Position numbers and translations under genes: made by a program. Of a stretch of 64,000 nt of DNA, positions 36,766-47,721 are shown in pieces (the first letter of the stretch is position 1; each line of letters starts with the position of its first letter). Source of the stretch: Tamarix chinensis (taxonomy: Eukaryota > Streptophyta > Magnoliopsida > Caryophyllales > Tamaricaceae). The notes beneath the pieces are model-generated. The model saw only the letters and a program-made list of their open reading frames with translations. It made no database searches and had not been told where the DNA came from. The stretch spans positions 22,618,693 through 22,682,692 of the forward strand of contig CM060174.1 of NCBI GenBank assembly GCA_030549775.1. Direction: 5' to 3'.

Positions 36766-37262
36766 CCTGTCCCTTTCCTTTCCATTTTGAGCCAAACACA
36801 CCCTACACAACCCTCTCGTAGCCCAACCCTTTTCCCCTATACTTCTTCTCTCTCTGCCACCCTATACACCTTCACCTGTATCTCTCACCCCCACCTAACC
36901 CAACCATGTCTGCTCTCATTTCCCTTTTCCTCTCCTTATTTCCTTCTTCTCTACCCTATTTCCTTCCCCTTAATATCCCTTCTTCTCTCCTGTCGAGCCT
37001 CTTTTTCTCCTTTCTTTCCTTCTTCTCCTCCACCCCTATTTTTCTTCACTTCCCTCAACTACCGTCTTTGCCGCCTAACCAACCACCACACCAACCTCTA
37101 GCCTCCCCTACTTATATCCTAAACCACCCAACAACCACCACTCACCCCATGCAGCCCACCTTTCTCAGCCTTTTCTTTTCTTCTCTTCTTGGCCCCCTTC
37201 CTACATGCCACCTTACACTACCCATTCCCCCTCTTTTGTTGCCGCTAACATTGCCCCTCAAG

Positions 37263-38667
37263 TGCATGGGGTCAGAGTAGTAGTCAAGGTCGATCCCATA
37301 AGGATTGGTGAATGACCACTAGGACAATGATAGAACTTAGCTTTGTCTAGACTACGAGATGATATGAAATAATAAATTGTAAGCTAAAATAACTAACTAA
37401 GCTAAAAATAAAGGAAAATAGCACTCAAGTGACTCAAATAAATAGAAGAGCTATGGTTCTGGTTCATCGCCCCCGATCCTCACATGTAATCAAATATCAC
37501 ATCAAAAAATAATTCAACAATCATAATAAATCATGCCAACAAGGATAGAAAGTGTTGTGCTTTCTCAAGCCACAACCACCCTATTACATATCTATGGCCC
37601 TAACTATCTCTAGCTTAGATTTTAATAGAATGTAATGCATTAAAGTCCATAAATTTCCTCCTTTATTGTTGTAGAGGTCAAATTGATCGTCTCTTGACCT
37701 ACAATTTAATCTCCCATTGTACTATTGGGTCTAATGCTGGATTATCTCTTAATCTCAGCGGTATTTCCCACACCAAAAATTGGAACCCGGCCATGGTTCA
37801 TAAATCTGTCAATCAACCAATAACACAACACTTAGATTATGAATTGAATAAAAAAGGATGCAATAATTCAACACATTAGGATCGGGGGAAATTCCCCTTC
37901 ACCTTAGCACAAGATCTAGCCCATCAAATTCATAGCAAAAATATTAAAAACAAGAAGAGATTCCATAAATAGAGAAAAGATCATTAGATAATACCCTTGA
38001 TGTTCACAAATTCTTGCAAAAATTTAACTTTTTGAACCTCGGTCTCTAATTTACAAGAGAGATATTGATGAATTGGGGAAAATTATAGAGAAGAGAGAAA
38101 AGAAAGGGAGTGGAGGCTGCCTTGAGATATTAGAATGAGAGTATTTATATTACTGCCTCGTGGATCCCTAGGGTATTGATAAAGATGGGCTTCGCATGTC
38201 AGCTTTGACAATGATGCGTATTTTGATCATAACTTTTCCATCATAACTTCTATTAAGCTGATTTTGGATGCATTGGACAACTATTAAAAAGATATACAAC
38301 TTTAATGTTGAAAGATTCTCCATGTTCATACTTGTTTCTGGTCTAAATTCCACTTCTTTCAGGCCCATATACTTTAAATATGCATTCTTGCTTTCATTTT
38401 ATTTGAAAATTTACATTTTAGCTCTAACTCTCTTTCTGCTTTAACTTTTGCTCCTATTTGCTCGTTTTTTCTCCTTTCTTCTCCCTTTAAGCTTATTTCT
38501 TTTTCCATCCTTCGTGATTTTTTTTGTTGCTTGAGACCCTGCAAAGTTTCACAACACAAAGGCAGTAACAAGAACAAAAGGGGAGAATTCCAGCTGAAAT
38601 TAGAGGTAAAAACTCTTATCAACCTTAGGAATAAGATGCAAAAGTCACACTTATCAACAACTTGACA
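37263..38667 (-). mobile_element. Athila-type solo LTR nested in A1
   Basis: On minus it begins TGTCAAGTTGTTGATAAGTG at 38667, has TATAAATAC near 38141-38149 after a long U3, a CTCTCTTCTC leader and a long U5, and ends near CCCCATGCA at 37263. This layout (late TATA, AATTGCATC, CTCAGCGGTATTTCCC, GTACTATTGGG) resembles the F LTR without being the same family. The left end is approximate. The expected duplication (CCTTC on the right) has no partner on the left. Confidence 0.6.
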
Positions 38668-39524
38668 CCTTCCCTACCACCTCACTACCTCAACCTGCCT
38701 AGATCCCTCTGCAACCCCCTCATTTCTCCTCTTCTTTTTCCTTCTTCTTCTTCCCCCTTTCTTCGCACCACCTCTCTAGCCCTATCGCTATTGCCTCCAC
38801 AACTCTATGCTACCAACCTCCAACCCCCAGCACCCCCTACACCTTGCCACTCTTCCTTTCCCCAACCACTACCCCAACTCCCCTCCACAATCCCTTAACT
38901 AAAACCCTTTTCCCTTACCCAAACCCTTTTCCTACTCTCTCCTAACTTTTCTCTTCATCCAATAATATCCCCCCTCCTCGTACATGCAACTCATGCTGCT
39001 CATGCAACATGATTGTTACTGCATATTTTGAGTTTAATTAACCAAATGTTTGAGGTATAGTGTAGTTAATATTAGTATGTGTTTAATAAGCTTTTTGATA
39101 AAAATCTATTCTTTTAATTCTCTACTGCTAATATGCTAATTTTTAAATTATTTCTAGGTCCTAATTTTTACTAAAAAAAGCTTAAACTTTTGAGCCATAG
39201 TACGAGTAAAGTTTATTTATTTTTTGAAATAAGGTAACCATGATACCATACTAAAATGTGTGGATATGTGTATGCTAGTACATTAGGGTTTTTGAATATG
39301 TTTGTGTGTATATTTTGTGATGTTAAGTATATCATGATTTGCAGCGTATGTTGGTAGTTGAAATGAAAAGTATGGTATATTATGAAATATTTCATGAGTA
39401 GAAATGATCAATAAGAAATGAGCCTTGTTGTTAATAATAATATTAAAGCCATGTATATATCATGATAGGCAAGTATGGTTTTTTGTAGTAGATATAATGT
39501 TAATATGAGCCCTAGGAGTATTTT

Positions 39525-40300
39525 AGTAATTTTTACTTGTACATAGGATGTAGTCTAAACAAATGTGCAAGGTAGGTGATAATAGGTATTAATAATGAAT
39601 AATAATGGTTGGTGGTCTTATATAATGCATGTGGACCATGAGTGTTAATATTTTATATGTTAAGGGTATTTTGGTAAATTTGAATGAAAAAGGGGTAATT
39701 TGGTAAATTAAAAAGTAAGAAGGATATTTTGATAATTTTGGCATAAGGAGGGGTACTTAGTAATTTTATGCATAAAAGGGGTAATTTGGTAAATTAATAA
39801 GTAAGAAGGGGTAACTTAGCAATTTTATGAATAAAAAGCGTAATATGGTAATTTAATAAGTCAGGAAGGTAGTTTGGTAACTTTGGCATGAAAAAGGGGT
39901 AACTTGGTAATTTTATGAATAACAATGGTAATTTGGTAATTTAATAAAAAGAAGGGTATATTGGTAATTTAGCATGAGAAAGTGGTAATGTGGTAAGTTA
40001 GTAAGTAAAAAGGATATTTTAGTAATTTTACATGAGAAAGGGGTAACTTGGAAATTTTATGGAGAAAAAGTATAAATTGGTAGTTAAACCACTCAAAGGG
40101 GTATTTTGGTAATTATGAAAACATGAAGGGTAATTTAGTAATTTAACAAGTATGAAGGGTATTTTGGTAATTATATTAGTGTGAAGGATATTTTTGTAGT
40201 TATATAAGTAACAAGGGTGGTTTGGTATTTATACAAATATGAAGGGTAATTTTGTAATTTTGTAAGTGGAAAGGGGTAAATTGGTATTTTGCATATAACA
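39525..40300 (+). repeat. degenerate minisatellite in A1
   Basis: About 25 imperfect repeats of a 25-35 bp unit with core GGTAATTTGGTAATTT, spaced by AT-rich linkers such as ATGAATAAAAA. Related single motifs (GGGGCATTTTGGTCATTT) occur at 40732-40749. Confidence 0.85.
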
Positions 40301-41365
40301 TGGCAATTAATGTAGTAAACCTTCCTAATAAGTCATAGGGGATATTAAACAATAGACTAGGGGTTTATGACCTTGGTATCACTTGTTTAAGTATAAGCGT
40401 GTATATTATATGGATAAGAATATGTTAGTAATTTGGTGAATATCTCAAGGATAATACATGGCATAATATTCAATGGATAATTAAGGGTATGACATGATGT
40501 TTATTTCATAATCATGTAAGAGGTGCCTTAATTGTTAATTATACACAAAAACATGTATTGGATGTGCTAGAAGTACATATTAGGGTTTATGTGTGCAATC
40601 ATCCTTTGGTATAGAATACTTGATTCCATAACCAGTGGTATAATAATAATATGATAACCTATTATGGCATGAGGATAAATAAAAATTAAGTGTATGATGA
40701 ACGTAGATGATAAGAGGAAGCCTTAGCCTTAGGGGCATTTTGGTCATTTCGACCAAAGGTATCTAATTATAAGAATTGGAACCTAGGTTGGCCTTAGTTG
40801 ACTATTTAAGTTAATATGGATAATAATACTCATAATTATTACTTAATAATAATGGAAACAAATAAAAGCGAATAATTATATGATTGTTGTGTTTCTCGTG
40901 GTCACCTTAATTAAGACACTACTAATTAAAATGGAAGACCTTGAAATTGAGAATGGTGGCTCTTTAGGGGTCACTACCCTAAAGACATGGATTAGCCCAC
41001 GATTATTCTAGATTTTGTTGTTACGCCTTAGTACCCCAGCTAGGCCCTACATCTTACTCTATTTACCTCTACACACCTACTTAGGGGGTATGCATACTAA
41101 TGGGTTATGTGTCGTTGTCGGTAAGGTACTAAGTATCCTCATGCACTAGTGTAACCAGGGTACCTTTACATCCCTAGGTTGATAGTTGGAGGGTACTATG
41201 CTACTTGTATGCGCCAATATGATCGATGTACATTTGTGTCTCCGTGTTCTTGATCTCCCTCTTGAGTTAAATAAATAGAACTGGTGTGCTAATTAAATGG
41301 AATGACACTAATCACTTATAATGGAACACCACGTCAGTTGGGGCCAGATGGATTATATCATTTGT

Positions 41366-41523
41366 ACCAGCCCACCGGTTATAATAGTGGTTAGGAGCAT
41401 TTTTCCTTGGAGGTTGTATGTGTGTACCAGTTTACTGGTTATAATAGTGGTCGGGTGCGTGTTGTCTTGGAGGTTGTATATGATTACCGGTCTACCAGTT
41501 ATAATAGTAGGGTGCCCGAACCT
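41366..41523 (+). repeat. three-copy 60 bp tandem repeat in A1
   Basis: Three units begin TACCAG/TACCGG and contain GGTTATAATAGTGG or AGTTATAATAGTAG, at 41366, 41426 and 41484. On the other strand they match the CCACTATTATA-CCGGTGGATCGGT units of A2 at 45629-45990. Confidence 0.85.
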
Positions 41524-41649
41524 ATTTGGATATAATTCAAGAGACAATATTGATTAAGATTCAATTAATCGCTTAAGACCATAAATTATTTATTTCACCG
41601 TTTCGATCTATAGTTATAGTATAAATATGGCCTTGGTACCTATCCCTTA

Positions 41650-42110
41650 GGGTCCGTTTGTTTTGGGGTGGAAGAAGGTTAATGGAGGTGAATGAATTGA
41701 TGCACTCCGTTTGGGTATCAGGTTAATAATATTACCAGGGTGAATCGAGGTTAATGTTTCACCTCTATTCACCTCGATTAACCTCGTTTTTATTAACCTC
41801 CGATTTCGGGGGTAACAGAGGTGAAGGTGAAAGAATAAGTAAATTTTTGACTTGATAGGACCAAAATACCCCTCAATATGACTTATTTATTTAAAAGAAG
41901 GTATAAATATCATTTATTTTATTATTATAATCTTTATTCACCTCAATTTAAATGAAAATTTTAAAACATTCACCCCGATTCACTCAGGTTAGGTTAATAT
42001 CATCCAAACATAATTTTAAAATATTCACTCCGATTCACCTCCATTCCCTTCACCTAGGTTAATTTTTAATGTTTATCCCTACCTCGATTCACCCCAATCC
42101 AAACGAAGCC
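41650..42110. mobile_element. Tourist-like MITE (461 bp)
   Basis: Terminal inverted repeats GGGTCCGTTTG-TTTTGGGGTG and, from the right, GGCTTCGTTTG-GATTGGGGTG, are flanked by the trinucleotide TTA (41647-41649 and 42111-42113). A TTA/TAA duplication with GG-rich termini of this form is the mark of PIF/Harbinger-derived Tourist MITEs. The interior holds many CACCTCGATTAACCT-type sub-repeats in both orientations, so the element can fold on itself. It has no coding capacity. I did not see it at the corresponding place in A2. Confidence 0.8.
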
Positions 42111-42658
42111 TTATGGTAAGTGCTAGAAATGCTAAATCAATGGGCGTATGATATATAATTCCTGAGGTATGGGTTTATCCTATGTTTGTTGTGTTTATTT
42201 CTATGCCTTGTGTATGTATTGTTCCTATATATGTATGATGTGTTATATGTGGGTACTACCTTTTAGTTTTCAATAAAGGGCTCTTTGTAGGTTAGCCGCA
42301 AGTTCTATTCAAGTTATTATTGGGTAAAAACATAAGGATTATTCGAAAAGCTTTTAAGGTTTCTTTTTTTACCTTATTACTTCCTTGATTGATGATTTTA
42401 TTCTTGTAACCTTAATAGTTGATTTTATCCATTTGTATTAAAATTTAACATGCTACTCTGATTTAAATGAATGTTTCAATTTGTGTAAATTGTGATTTTT
42501 CCTTCTAAGCCTTAGCACTTGGTACTGGAATAGTAGAAGAAAATCGGTATAGTACCAAGTGTGGCGATAACATCTCCAAAATTTAATATTTTTACTTTCA
42601 CTTAACTGTTAATAAAATGAAATTTTTCAGTAGTAAATTTTTGGGGCGTTACACACTT

Positions 42659-43050
42659 GGACACATAATTGGCAGCAACAATAATATTTTTATTATTCAT
42701 AGATTTAGGGATAATACTATAAAGTCAATACCCCACACATCAAAAAATTCAACAACTAAAATATTTTTAAGGGGAATTTGTTGTTTTGGAGAAATATTAT
42801 CAATCCTTTAGTATCTATCACAAGCCTTAATGAAAGCATAAGAATCATTAAATAACGTAGGCCAATAAGAACTACATTTTAGAATTTTGATTGCAGTTTT
42901 GATAGGACCAAAATGACCACCACATTCTCTATTATGAAAGTGAAATAAAATAGAATGAAAATCATGTTTAGGGATGCATCTGTTTATTATTTGATCAAAA
43001 CATATTTTATAAAGATAATCATCATCCAAAATATAATATCTAAAGTCATG
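42659..43050 (-). pseudogene. F integrase, zinc domain and start of core
   Basis: On minus, DDYLYKICFDQIINRCIP, then FHNRECGGHFGPIKTAIKILK and SYWPTLFNDSYAFIKACDRY (to about 42810). This is the Athila HHCC domain, with the final Cys now Tyr. The core continues to LLAANYVSK at 42660, then the A1 insertion. The remainder is at 35773-35150. Confidence 0.85.
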
Positions 43051-43540
43051 CATGAATTTCTTCCTTTTATGATATGATAAGTTGTTAGGAAGAATTCCAC
43101 TTACAAGGTAATTTGCAATATTAGTATACCAGGGATGATTTGTAATTGCATAGTGTCTGTTTATGGAATGTCTCATGAATAGACTTACCTTCTTTGTTTA
43201 CCTCGTATGATGATGGTAGGCAGGAGAGATGATTATCTACGTTATTTTTGCTTCCCCTCTTATCCTTAATCTCCAAGTCAACCTCTTGTAGCAATAGAAT
43301 CCATCGAACAATTTTGGTCTTAGAACCTTGCTTAATAAATACATATCTCATAACAACAAGGTCAGTATAAATAATGATTTTATTAAGCAACAAGTAAGAG
43401 CAAAACTTATTATATGCAAAGACCACAACTAGCAATTCTTTTTCAATAGTAGTATAATTATTTTGTGCATAATTCAAATTCTTGCTAGCATAATAAATAG
43501 TATGGAAATTTTATACTTACTTTGTCCCAAAACTGCTCCT
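43051..43540 (-). pseudogene. F RNase H and connection
   Basis: On minus: MNYAQNNYTTIEKELLVVVFA, YTDLVVMRYVFIKQ (the DHAAL-type His is lost), then VRWILLLQEVDLEIKDKRG and VDNHLSCL. These are Athila-type RNase H blocks. Preceding them at 43575-43540 is the entry PFKIMCDASDAP. Confidence 0.85.
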
Positions 43541-44895
43541 TATGGTGCATCACTTGCATCGCACATGATTTTAAAAGGAATATTCCTATCCAAAGAAACA
43601 ATGATAAGAGCATTAACAAGTTTTTCTTTAATAATATTAAAAGCCTTCAAACATGCATTGAAGAATTCAAAGGTAGAATATTTAGCTAATAGGTCATATA
43701 AGAGGTTTTGAAATTTTTGAAAACTCCTTAATGAACATTCTATGGAAACCAACATGACCAATAAAATTGTGAATGTCCTTAAAATATTTTGGGGCAGGTA
43801 ATTTTTCAATAATTTCAATTTTTCTTTATCTACCTCTATTCTCTTACATAAGATCTTATTCCCTAACACAATCCCTTCTTTCACCATTACATAACATTTT
43901 TCCTAATTTAAAACAAGATTGGTATCCTCACAACATCTTAGAATAAGCTCAAGGTATCTAAAAATGCATCAAAATATGAGCTAAATACTGAAAATCATCC
44001 ATAAAAGTTTCCATAAATGTGTCATCCATGTCATGAATTATGGCCATCATGCATCTTTGGAAAGTAGTAAGAGCATTACAAAAGCCAAAAGACATCTACC
44101 AATAAGAAAACGTTCCCTAATGACTAGTAAAAGTGTTCTTTTCTTGGTCCTCAAGACTTCTATAGATTTCATATAACTATAATAGCCACCTAGAAAGTAG
44201 TCAAATTCATGTTCTACTAAACATTCAAGCACTTGTTCGATAAAGGGAAGAGGAAAATGATATTTTCTTGTGGCATCATTTAATTTTCTAAAATCAATAT
44301 AAAAAAACACCATCTCGTAATAGTTCTAGTAGGTATCAACTCATTTTTATCATTTTTAACCATAGTAATTTCACCCTTCTTAGAAACCACTTATACAGGA
44401 TTAATCGAAGAGCTATCAAAGATGGGATAGATCATAACTCTATCTAATAGCTTAATTAAATTTTTCTTCACCAACTCTTGAATTTTTGGGTTTAGTCACC
44501 TTTGTGGTTTGATCACCTTATTATAGGTATCTTCCATGAGGATTTTGTGCATTCATATGGAAGGAATGATCCCCTTGATATCACCGATGGTCCATCCAAA
44601 AGCCTTCTTTCACTCCCTAAGCACTCTCATTAACTTTCCTTCCAACAACTAAGTTAATGAAGAAATGATAATAGGAAGCGTGTCATTATAACCAATAAAA
44701 ACATACATCAAGTCTTTGGGAAGTTATCTAAGTTCAAAAGTTCATGGCTCCTCAATATATGGTTTTAACTTTGGGACATGATCTCTCTCTAATCCTCATA
44801 AAGGGACTAATATGTTTCTCTTATAAGATGGTTGGGCACTTAGGTATTGAATGACATGTTTGACTCCTTCTCTTTCTTTATTTCTTTGGGATTAT
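43541..44895 (-). pseudogene. F reverse transcriptase
   Basis: On minus: VVSKKGEITMVKN, IPTRTIT (about 44395-44315), then FRKLNDATRKYHFPLPFIEQVLECL (44300-44225), QRCMMAIIHDM and the active site FMDD at 43994-44005, which is intact. The thumb follows: EGIVLGNKILCKRIEVDKEK (43880-43820) and LLYDLLAKYSTFEFF. Motifs FRKLNDATRK and FMDDF are characteristic of Athila pol. The upstream end meets the A2 insertion at 44896. Confidence 0.85.
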
Positions 44896-45628
44896 ACCAA
44901 TGTAACACCCCAAAATTCACTACTTTTTTTTACGGAAGCAATTAAATTAGAAGCACTGAAAAATCTGTCAATTCTGGGAATGTTACAGCCACACTTAGTA
45001 CCAAACCGTTTCTCTCCGACTGTTTCAGTACCAAGTGCTAAGGCTAAAGAAAATATTTACATTAAACTCAAACTAACAGTTCATAAAAGAACTCGAATGA
45101 TCATACATTAAAATCAAAGTACGCATAAAGAATCATAATTAATAATAAAGTAGAAATCAGAGTGCAAAATCAAAGAGGATAAATACTTAATACAAGGTAA
45201 TAAATCAAAGAGGATAACTCCAATACAAAAGAAATAATAAAAGGAAATATAAGTGCATAAAGACTAAAATACGGCCACGACACTCTCAAACTTGAGCCAA
45301 ACATGCTCAACACACAGCCCCGACTGATGTCTCGCCCACCTGCATAGGTCAGAAGGGCATGCTACTCATGGGAATGAGCAGCACCCATGAAAAGGGTGAT
45401 TAGTTCGCTATGTACTGAGTAAGGTAACCGAGCACTAAGGCCAACACATAAGCTCATAAACCATGCATAAGAATAAAATATCATAATCATGATAACATAA
45501 TTCATGTGATCATCCAAGTAAAAGTATAAAGGCCCATATATATAATCCGATTCAATTACTTAGTTTATCTCTTATCAGGAATCATTTCACACCATACTTT
45601 TATTCAAGTCCATACGATTACGGGAACC

Positions 45629-45990
45629 CCACTATTTTTTGTCGGTGGATCGGTCGCGAGGGAAACATTCCCTGCCACTATTTTAGCCGGTGGATCGGTC
45701 TCGAGGGTAACATACCCTGCCACTATTATATGGCGGTGGATCAGTCTAACCCCTTCTCGTATGGTGTTCCACTATAAGTGATTAGTGTCTTCCCATATCT
45801 TTCAACATATAACGTTTTATTTTGTTGAGCTCGGGATCCCCCACTATAATAGCTGGTGGATCGATCGCGAGGGTACATGCCCTGCCACTATTTTAGCCGG
45901 TGGATCGGTCGCGAGGGAAAACATTCCCTGCCGCTATTATGTCGGTGGATCGGTCTGGGCCCGTCTCAACATCTTCCACTTTACGTGATT
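45629..45990. repeat. higher-order tandem repeat in A2
   Basis: Six units of about 46 bp, CCACTATT-n-GGTGGATCGGT-CGCGAGGG-n-CCCTG. They are arranged as two triplets: the third unit of each lacks the CGCGAGGG part and is followed by a CTTCCACT/GTTCCACT and GTGATTA spacer. The triplets start at 45629 and 45839, about 210 bp apart. Confidence 0.85.
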
Positions 45991-46639
45991 AATGTATTAA
46001 GTATCTTATTCTAAGGCTTTCATCATGCACATGCACGAATCATAAATCATAATTTCCATATTCATCATCATACTTTATTTACCAATTACACACGTGCTAC
46101 CACCAAACCCCAGACATGCATGAATCGCTCCCTTTACACTTATGCTCCAATTCTACTTCACATCTCACTCTAGGGTTTTATCCCGAAACCCTAATTTAGG
46201 CCTTAACATCTCCTCTTACTCCACCTCACATCACCCAAATTATTTTAACCCTCCACACATCACAAATCATCGATTCCATTATCATAATTACCCTTTAATC
46301 ACCAAATACACATGATGCTACCAAAAACTCTAAGCACACACAACAAACTCTAATTATCCACACAAACCCTAGCTTGGTTTCCTACGTACCCGTATAATCC
46401 TCCACGTACTATTTTTTCATCCCAAGTGCTCAAACACCCAAACAACACTTGCATTACCTTCCTTACATCCCAAATTAACTTCCCACAAGTAAATTTCATA
46501 CCCATGCAGACATTAATCTCCCCATGAAACCTTCAAAACTTTTTCATGCAAACCCAAAAAATTTCACGTGAAACCCTAAATTCAACCATGTGTTCCCTAA
46601 TAGCGTCATCCAACCATCAATGCCAACATGTAAACCCTA

Positions 46640-47180
46640 ATACCACCAAACAACTATAATTACCACCATACAAACCTCAGTAACATCATACAAACCCAAA
46701 TACCACAATATAACCATAAAAACCACCATACAAACCTTAGTAACATCATACCAATCCAAATACTACCATGCAACCATTAGTACCACCATTCAACCCACGA
46801 TTCTGCCATGTAAAACCCTAAATTCAATCCATAGCAAAACCCAAGATTTGTCCACATAATACAATTAATTAGATTCTCCCCTTTCATAACCACAATTTAG
46901 ATTCCCCCATACAAGACCATAAGTTAGATTCTCCCACATAAGTTCATAATTTAGAATCTCCCAAGCAAAACCATAAATTGGATTCCCCCAAACAAATCAT
47001 AAATTAGATTCTCCCATTTAATATCATAAATTACATTCTCCTAAATAACATCATAAATTAGATGCTCCCCAACAAACCACAAATTCAATTCTTCATATAA
47101 CATTATAAATTAGATTCTCCGCATAAAACCCTAAATTATACTCTTCCACATAAAACCATACATTACATTATTCCTTATAA
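46640..47180. repeat. degenerate short tandem repeats in A2
   Basis: ACCACCATACAAAC-type units (46640-46800) are followed by TTAGATTCTCCCA-CATAAA-type units of about 28-32 bp (46860-47180). Confidence 0.7.
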
Positions 47181-47688
47181 AACCATAATATTAGGTCAAC
47201 TCACTTCCCTTAGTCAACTTCCTTCCCCATCCTCCTTTTTCATCCTTTCTCCCACATAAAACCATATCAACATCCTCAAATGCATGTCTTATAGGGTCAT
47301 ACACAAATAATACACATGCCATACGAAAACATACTTCAACTCCACGTTATATCAATTACAGCATAATTAATAATCAAAAACATAGAATACATAGCATATG
47401 AATCACATAATTCATATAAGCACACAATGGCCTTAGTAAACCCTTACCTAAAATGTCACCGGTCTTAGACCACGCTCCTACGCCTCCTTAGAACTTTGAC
47501 CAAATAATAACATACTAATAAAATAACCATAACAAAATTCTAACTTAACTAAATAAAAATAAGAGAGATATTATAAACCTTGATTATATAGGGTTAAATA
47601 TTTTACCCTAATGATAATAATGATACTAATATAATAATATCAAGGATAATAAAACTAATATCAATGAGAATATAAATAATAATAACAA

Positions 47689-47689
47689 C

Positions 47690-47719
<30 letters not shown>
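47689..47719. repeat. (AAT)n microsatellite
   Basis: Ten AAT triplets within AT-rich DNA of A2. Confidence 0.9.

Positions 47720-47721
<2 letters not shown>

Larger units (their letters stand above)
36060..37262 (+). repeat. pyrimidine-rich tract of A1
   Basis: Almost continuous C/T on plus apart from the Cassandra insertion. Long open frames here (36289-36587, 36787-37280) encode only Ser/Pro/Leu/Phe strings and are composition artefacts. Confidence 0.8.
35779..42653 (+). mobile_element. A1: Tekay-like solo LTR (6.9 kb with nested elements)
   Basis: TGTAATAAACCAAAATT to GGGGCGTTACA, flanked by the exact duplication CACTT (35774-35778 and 42654-42658). It splits the integrase of F. Removing the Cassandra LTR, the Athila-type LTR and the MITE leaves about 4.7 kb, close to A2 (4.87 kb), which is the same family in the other orientation. 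Shared landmarks include the TTAGCACTTGGTACTG block near the 3' end, GGTTATAATAGTGG units and the pyrimidine tract. No internal coding region, hence a solo LTR. Confidence 0.85.

Noticed and set aside
36289..37280. Cluster of open frames on both strands
   Set aside because: Low-complexity pyrimidine tract of A1; one of them crosses the Cassandra insertion, so it cannot be an old gene.
39525..40300. CRISPR-like array of regular repeats and spacers
   Set aside because: Units and linkers both vary, spacing is irregular, and the DNA is clearly plant retroelement sequence.
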